From IMG/VR virus record IMGVR_UViG_3300025087_000036, positions 1 to 64,000 of that record: a stretch of DNA of 64,000 bases, one strand, 5' to 3'. The notes below the pieces were generated by a model, which had not been told where the DNA came from, ran no database searches, and saw only the letters and a program-made list of their open reading frames with translations. Both the position numbers and the translations under genes were made by a program. Below, piece by piece: positions 60,001-64,000 of the stretch (positions are counted from its first letter, which is position 1; each line of letters opens with the position of its first letter). Origin of the DNA: a virus.

Positions 60001-60257
60001 GGCAAATAAATAGCGGTAGCAAGATATATCTATGGTCAAGCTCTTTTGTTCCTGTGATGGTTGAGGTTGACATAGTTGAACACAACTCCTTGACCCTAAG
60101 CTATGCAGACTATGGTAAGAAAGAACTGAATACTGCAACTGGTCTATGTACCATATATGACCACAACGGGAATATTTACAAACAGTTCTCTTATGGTAAG
60201 ATACTTAACCAAAGTACAGGGTTCGATTTGATAGAATACAGAGATCCAATAAGGTAG
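57069..60257 (+). CDS. Large tail/adhesin protein with PKD-like domains
   Basis: 1062 residues, ATG 57069 or 57072. N-terminal ~190 residues are beta-rich and start LTNLKREFLYNDSNKVIPIQ. Two PKD-like domains follow (PSSGGTITFHDVTENTTSRE at ~215-290; FINTSTNTTDVKEWIWDFDD at ~320-400). A large middle beta region contains Tyr/Pro-rich loops (PPYPYYPPGQTVTTV). After ~800 comes a helical patch (LAILMNIRFLKNMLKSVDDN) that may trimerise, then a final beta domain. Likely a fiber or baseplate-attached protein contacting the cell surface. Confidence 0.7.
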   Translation: MMLTNLKREFLYNDSNKVIPIQLLKMSYGIAVENPDLSIIGGVDTSKLDVNLNTETSIGYLIDIERDVITESQPAGSDGSINFQRLERGKRYWVYLVSKSHDDGYITATGVSDSESQSGRRVFTFREGGEVVTIDLVLSANENDNTQWYNYAGSYQGELIFYPESVDYSDTLNEILGNMDRMEGSLLSAIAGIPGGGTDPIAPPIVIVPHIDPTATSLPSSGGTITFHDVTENTTSREWKFAGGNPASSTSKDVTVSYQKNDTTNNIVNLVELKAIAADGTFKTTSINITISKKTILQVPVLKFSVRKQGSTDTTVRAFLYNDNIEFINTSTNTTDVKEWIWDFDDGGLPHSTTDMLKPFVYDYEEPADHSASSHRPYLTAVLQDGARYTSNPIWINIFPTTIPTPVLGTMVSTGGTYYDVRGGAGNVIDEYPTTIVFVCRTSSNTQYKFELVSNDPSDPKVTRNYSTDASFSWGVGTPTFVADRLTKIYYLKIDVKRVVAGIPDAFSTDTITNIITLTNPDTSISNFEEVYIAKIGRKWANPIPPYPYYPPGQTVTTVDPARISADISVMNMSVPGVQFSRPGGAPTFDKYQWVLLKFKNPDGIPYSEYPNLGPLGTKKIIRLQAQLYGRSYNTPYTWFRYVFYDEADALVRNGISIDGKRYTFSIVYSIDAIPYYAYEDGPEHLVNARDKITLMWHPSDSSEDPNYNMYDLFSDNELSHEPHITNGWKYVMGQGGSYSHEGADFYGVKPGILASHSESKSLGTGSFGVDNPFVVTQTTDKSGELPVHYNTQEAGQLAILMNIRFLKNMLKSVDDNMWGTINNTNRVIMDSIVEIKGNLSNQTNSIFNITNANVSPANVSVTYKRLPGFDWQPMTTSVNNGDVAMLNLTNVEDFNSPGKYTIKVEPVRILAKVDRVVDGVVYVKDDLNGYTTKNTFYGWNIQFMDQNLVKLGDPKVVVGSYYKDSEQRLQVSPNIEGQINSGSKIYLWSSSFVPVMVEVDIVEHNSLTLSYADYGKKELNTATGLCTIYDHNGNIYKQFSYGKILNQSTGFDLIEYRDPIR

Positions 60258-60260
60258 GCA

Positions 60261-63200
60261 ATGAAAAGATTAGCAGATTTTGAGTCGATACAGGATTTTG
60301 GATTTGACGAAGTTGGGTCTGGTGCAAGATCTAAACCAGAGTTCATCTTTTGTGATAATAGCCTAAGTAAATCTCTTGGGCAACTCAACATAATCTTGGA
60401 CGATTCTCAAAGAGGTAGCATTGGAAGATATGAATCACTAGAAAGCATTTACTCTGGTGGTGGTGTCAATGTGCAACCAAGATCATACGTTGATTTGTCA
60501 CAAGCAAAATTGGCTATTGATTATACTGAGCCACAATCTCTTGGGTACTTGGGGTCTGTTTATTCTGTGGTTGCCTCTGCTATAAACAACATTACTGAAA
60601 ATTATCCAAATGGTTTCTTGATAATCAATGCTGATACTGGAGTCGGGAACACACTAATTTTTGACCACAACCAATCTTACACCTATGGGAGACAATTCAA
60701 TACATCATCTGCCTATACCGGATTCGCTCTTTACTCACTGTTGTCTAACATTATCCAAACCTCATATAGCATTGTAGCTGTAACTGGGGGTACAGGACAA
60801 ACAACATTTGAGTTGGATGGAACTCCACCAACAGGAGCAACGTGGTCATATGCTGTCTACCCAACAACAGAGAACCTACAAAACTTCTATAAGACAATAT
60901 CTGATTATGAGTATGATTTGGTTGTTCCCCCATATGGGAGAGACAATTATGTTCCAAGAGATTCCGCTGTTTCTCAAAATTTGGTGTTGGTTGGAACAGA
61001 CTACGATGACTTTGTGGAAACAGAATTGGATTGGGCAGAGGGTTGTGACAATGAAAATTCAAACTTCCTATGGAGAAAGTTGTACCCAGATGGGCAGAAA
61101 CAACTAGACAGCAACGACAACTTGATGTACAAACTGATTGTATCTTATGGTAAAATGTTTGATCAGATAAAAAATTACCAAGACCAACTTCAATACATGC
61201 ACACTATTGATTACGGAAACTATGACCACATTCCAAAAAGTCTTGTGAATAGACTGTGTGGGTTGTGGAACATTAGCATATCAGAATCCTTTTTGGATGA
61301 ATATTACTACCAATACATATTTGATGTTTATGACAACTATGTTACCGGAAACACATTACAGTCGAGTGTTAGTGGAGAGTACCTAGAGTTTGAAGTGTGG
61401 AGAAGAATTCTCACCAACATCATTTACCTATACAAGAAAAAGGGAACCCTGGAGAGTGTCAAATATCTATTCAACATTTTCAGTATACCTGAAAACTTAT
61501 TGAGCATCAAGGAACTGATTGGTATTGAGGGAAATTTTGTGTGGAGTGATGGAACCACCCCAATTATTGGTAATAAGGAAACGGCATACCTTCCGTCACT
61601 CATTTTAATCCAAACAGGAAACAAGTATGAATACATAGATGACAATGGAGCGGTGTCAGCCTTTACTGCAACCTCAATAATTAACAATAGAAAATTAACA
61701 ATAGACGTATCTGTTTATAATGCTATGGAGTCTGACTTCTATAGTTGGGGGTGGGATAACCACCCAAGGGTGTATGGTCCAGATGGGCTTTTGAAAACAG
61801 TATCCTCAACTACACAACCAAACCAATTCATATTTGAGAATAGAATACAGACAGCTTTGGTTCGTTCGGATGGTATGCATAGGTATGCTGAAAATTATCC
61901 AGAACTAGCGGCGGAATTTTTTGTGTACAAGAGTGGGGATCCAGACTATGTTACCCCAGCATCCTTAAAATCATACGTTGACTTTTTGGATAACAGTTGG
62001 ACACAAACAGTTGGTAAATTGATCCCAGCATCATCATCGGTAGTTGGCATTGGGGAAACTCACAGGAACCCTTGGTGGCATAGAGAAAAATACAAGTGGC
62101 AAGTATCGGAATTGGACCCAGTTGAATTACCATTCCAATCTGGGATGGTTATCACCCATGTCTATCCTTCTGTTAGTAAAAATGCTGTATATAGTGGTGC
62201 TGCCGGTAGTGGTCACTCTATACCATCTGCTAGGGTTTCGGTTCATAATGTAGACATTTTAACTGGAAACTCTTTTGCGTCAACAAAGAAAACTCTCCAC
62301 TCTGCTACGGTGTTGACTGGATATTCTTTGCCAACGTCAAGGGTGTCTTGCTATGCTTCTGAAATAGACACATACGTTTTGTCCACAGAACAAACTAACA
62401 TTCCATCTGACATCATTAGTATGGATATAGTTGAAACCGGATTGACTGAAACTTTGGGTAGTCCATTATTAGTTCCTATTTCTGGACAATATGGAACCAC
62501 AACATTTATTGACTACGATAGCAATGCTACGGTTGTTACCAACAACAACACCGTTGATATAGTATTTTCAGCATCAAACCTTTCAACTAGTGGGTACACA
62601 AAATTTAACATAGAGTTATTCAAGAGTAACCAAAATGTTTCACTTGTAGATGAAGATTATGAATATAGCATAATAAAATCAGTGAGAGAGTCTTACGGAT
62701 CGGGAATATATAAAATTTCTTCTTTGATTAATCTTGACGCTGGAACAAATTTGGTTGTCAGATCTGGATCTTACGATCCATGGCTCAACACAGGTGTAAC
62801 CATTACGTCTGTCAATGAACTTAAGAACACAATCACAACTTTCCCAGAGATAGGGTTCTGGACAAGCCCAGGCAGCTTTATGGGAGCAGGTGTCGATTGG
62901 TTGAAGTATGTTCGCTCCTATGCGTTTGAAATTATAGATGGTGTGTTTTACGATCTTTACAATCAAAGCAATGTGGTTACACCAACCCTGTATGTGTCGT
63001 TCTTGAATGATATGTACAATATGCATACGGATGTTTACAACATTGAGACACCAAGTTTAGACTTAATGAAAAATGTTGTCAATAGATACTTCCCAACTTA
63101 CACCAATAGGTTAGCACCATTGTTTATGGATATTGGCAAAAACAACAACCTTGGATCAATCAATTTGTTGAACCACTTGAGGCAAAATGCCAACCGTATC

Positions 63201-64000
63201 AACATATCTAACGGAGAGGTTAAGATAATAGAACATTACTTAGTTTCGTTGTTCAATGGTACAAAAGCATATAGGTCAATAAACTATTTTGATTGGAACA
63301 ACCCAGACCAATCCATAGAGATCACAAATCTAACCTCAACAACAATGAGTGGTTGGAGCTTACCAGTAATGGTTACAGATTTGGCAGGAAGAAAAACAAA
63401 CACATATTCTATTACTGGAACTGTTAGCGTTGGTGGGTTGAACAGTTTGTATGCCGATATTCTAAAAGACAAAGAAGAGTATTTCTTGAGATACAAGGCA
63501 ACAACTCATTGCCCATCTGGGTGGACAGAACAAATGACCATCCTACCTGTGTTTAGTGGAATAAATTTGATTGAAGGAGAGTATGACAAAACGGTGTACA
63601 ATGGAATCAGATATTATGGAAACTACTTCCTATATCTGAATACCCCAAAGGAACCGAACCTAACTTCTTACCCAGAAGATAGCACAGCCACAACTTTGGA
63701 TTCAGCATCGGTAACTGTAAAATGGAATGGTGTTAGTGATGCAACTAGACTAGAGGTTCAATTTTGGAACAATGGAACTAGTGATGCAAGTACCCTAAGT
63801 GCTTACACACAAATAGCAGATGGCAATTGGGCAACAGCTATAACCATCAATGTTGCAGCAAGACAAAATGTTGCCGATGATTATACCTACACTCAACAGA
63901 CAACCCTAGAACCAGATACATATTATTGGTGGAGGGTGAAAAACTTTAGGGGCAAGTTGAATATGTTTGGGCACAACCTAGAGTCATATATTTCAACCCA
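60261..64000 (+). CDS. Very large tail/baseplate-attached protein, 3' end outside window
   Basis: The frame from ATG 60261 stays open to the window end (over 1240 residues; incomplete). N-terminal ~200 residues are beta-rich. Around 370-415 is a tail-protein-I-like segment: FEVWRRILTNIIYLYKKKGT then LESVKYLFNIFSIPENLLSI, as in baseplate proteins that hold fibers. Later regions are long beta stretches, and the last ~110 visible residues look like a fibronectin-type III domain (ASVTVKWNGVSDATRLEVQF; EPDTYYWWRVKNFRG). Probably a baseplate-to-fiber connector. Confidence 0.75.
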   Translation, partial: MKRLADFESIQDFGFDEVGSGARSKPEFIFCDNSLSKSLGQLNIILDDSQRGSIGRYESLESIYSGGGVNVQPRSYVDLSQAKLAIDYTEPQSLGYLGSVYSVVASAINNITENYPNGFLIINADTGVGNTLIFDHNQSYTYGRQFNTSSAYTGFALYSLLSNIIQTSYSIVAVTGGTGQTTFELDGTPPTGATWSYAVYPTTENLQNFYKTISDYEYDLVVPPYGRDNYVPRDSAVSQNLVLVGTDYDDFVETELDWAEGCDNENSNFLWRKLYPDGQKQLDSNDNLMYKLIVSYGKMFDQIKNYQDQLQYMHTIDYGNYDHIPKSLVNRLCGLWNISISESFLDEYYYQYIFDVYDNYVTGNTLQSSVSGEYLEFEVWRRILTNIIYLYKKKGTLESVKYLFNIFSIPENLLSIKELIGIEGNFVWSDGTTPIIGNKETAYLPSLILIQTGNKYEYIDDNGAVSAFTATSIINNRKLTIDVSVYNAMESDFYSWGWDNHPRVYGPDGLLKTVSSTTQPNQFIFENRIQTALVRSDGMHRYAENYPELAAEFFVYKSGDPDYVTPASLKSYVDFLDNSWTQTVGKLIPASSSVVGIGETHRNPWWHREKYKWQVSELDPVELPFQSGMVITHVYPSVSKNAVYSGAAGSGHSIPSARVSVHNVDILTGNSFASTKKTLHSATVLTGYSLPTSRVSCYASEIDTYVLSTEQTNIPSDIISMDIVETGLTETLGSPLLVPISGQYGTTTFIDYDSNATVVTNNNTVDIVFSASNLSTSGYTKFNIELFKSNQNVSLVDEDYEYSIIKSVRESYGSGIYKISSLINLDAGTNLVVRSGSYDPWLNTGVTITSVNELKNTITTFPEIGFWTSPGSFMGAGVDWLKYVRSYAFEIIDGVFYDLYNQSNVVTPTLYVSFLNDMYNMHTDVYNIETPSLDLMKNVVNRYFPTYTNRLAPLFMDIGKNNNLGSINLLNHLRQNANRINISNGEVKIIEHYLVSLFNGTKAYRSINYFDWNNPDQSIEITNLTSTTMSGWSLPVMVTDLAGRKTNTYSITGTVSVGGLNSLYADILKDKEEYFLRYKATTHCPSGWTEQMTILPVFSGINLIEGEYDKTVYNGIRYYGNYFLYLNTPKEPNLTSYPEDSTATTLDSASVTVKWNGVSDATRLEVQFWNNGTSDASTLSAYTQIADGNWATAITINVAARQNVADDYTYTQQTTLEPDTYYWWRVKNFRGKLNMFGHNLESYIST

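Noticed and set aside
60808-62253. Small + strand ORFs at 60808 and 62044
   Set aside because: They lie in another frame inside the large open tail gene starting at 60261, which has continuous coding character.
150-63496. Minus-strand ORFs of 60-240 codons
   Set aside because: All lie opposite + strand genes, lack ribosome binding sites and family motifs, and have composition expected from antisense shadows of AT-rich genes. The longest (10582-11313, 15304-15870) cover the paralogue/dUTPase and GIY-YIG genes.
1-64000. tRNA genes and CRISPR arrays
   Set aside because: I saw no cloverleaf-like segment with conserved TTCGA-type arms in any spacer and no regularly spaced direct repeats.

Overview
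The window is a dense stretch of a large, AT-rich, T4-like tailed phage (myovirus). It looks like a virus of a diderm (Gram-negative) bacterium because it encodes a signal-peptide outer-membrane beta-barrel protein and several lipoprotein-type signals. Evidence for a T4-like virus: a gp41-type replicative helicase, a family B DNA polymerase, a gp55-like late sigma factor, gp25- and gp6-like baseplate wedge proteins and a gp5-type OB-fold protein. Every gene I accept lies on the + strand, usually with ATGA or TAATG overlaps. There is no gene-free stretch longer than about 190 bases. I saw no tRNA, rRNA or CRISPR array.

Layout. 0-3.3 kb: small genes, a flap-type 5'-3' exonuclease and an outer-membrane protein, closed by a strong terminator. 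3.3-16.9 kb: replication and nucleotide metabolism (helicase, class II ribonucleotide reductase with two inteins, dUTPase, DNA polymerase, dCMP deaminase). 16.9-18.4 kb: probable lysis cassette (holin-like protein, membrane-anchored cupin, amidase). 18.4-22.8 kb: small unknown genes and HNH endonucleases. 22.8-34.9 kb: a surface-sugar cluster (glycosyltransferases, methyltransferases, GDP-mannose dehydratase) ending in an IMP dehydrogenase. 35-42 kb: ThyX, 3D-domain protein, RNase H-like protein, phosphoesterase and HAD protein. 42.9-44.8 kb: two more glycosyltransferases. 44.8-64 kb: late sigma factor, baseplate, and large tail/adhesin genes interrupted by two secreted glycoside-hydrolase-like genes; the last gene runs off the window.

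The window is heavily colonised by homing elements: four intact GIY-YIG genes plus one C-terminal remnant, four intact HNH genes plus two remnants, one LAGLIDADG intein and one intein with an eroded HNH. The eight intact free-standing genes and two inteins occupy about 7.5 kb (roughly 12%). Five of the free-standing endonuclease genes, and several structural or lysis genes, have a TATTTAT box 15-32 bases before the start codon. This is probably the late promoter read by the gp55-like factor encoded at 44.8 kb.

The most unusual signal: seven genes are interrupted by a stop codon or frame change within their first 11-26 codons, while none of the long genes is interrupted anywhere. At 22.9, 1.4 and 39.8 kb an inverted repeat ends exactly at the codon before the stop. 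At three sites (1.0, 22.9, 39.8 kb) the same or a synonymous codon flanks the skipped bases. Four of the seven genes sit directly behind a homing endonuclease gene or its remnant. This resembles the T4 gene 60 arrangement (endonuclease plus translational bypass segment), but as a repeated theme in one genome. Translational recoding is my inference; sequencing error, transcriptional slippage or gene decay must be excluded site by site.
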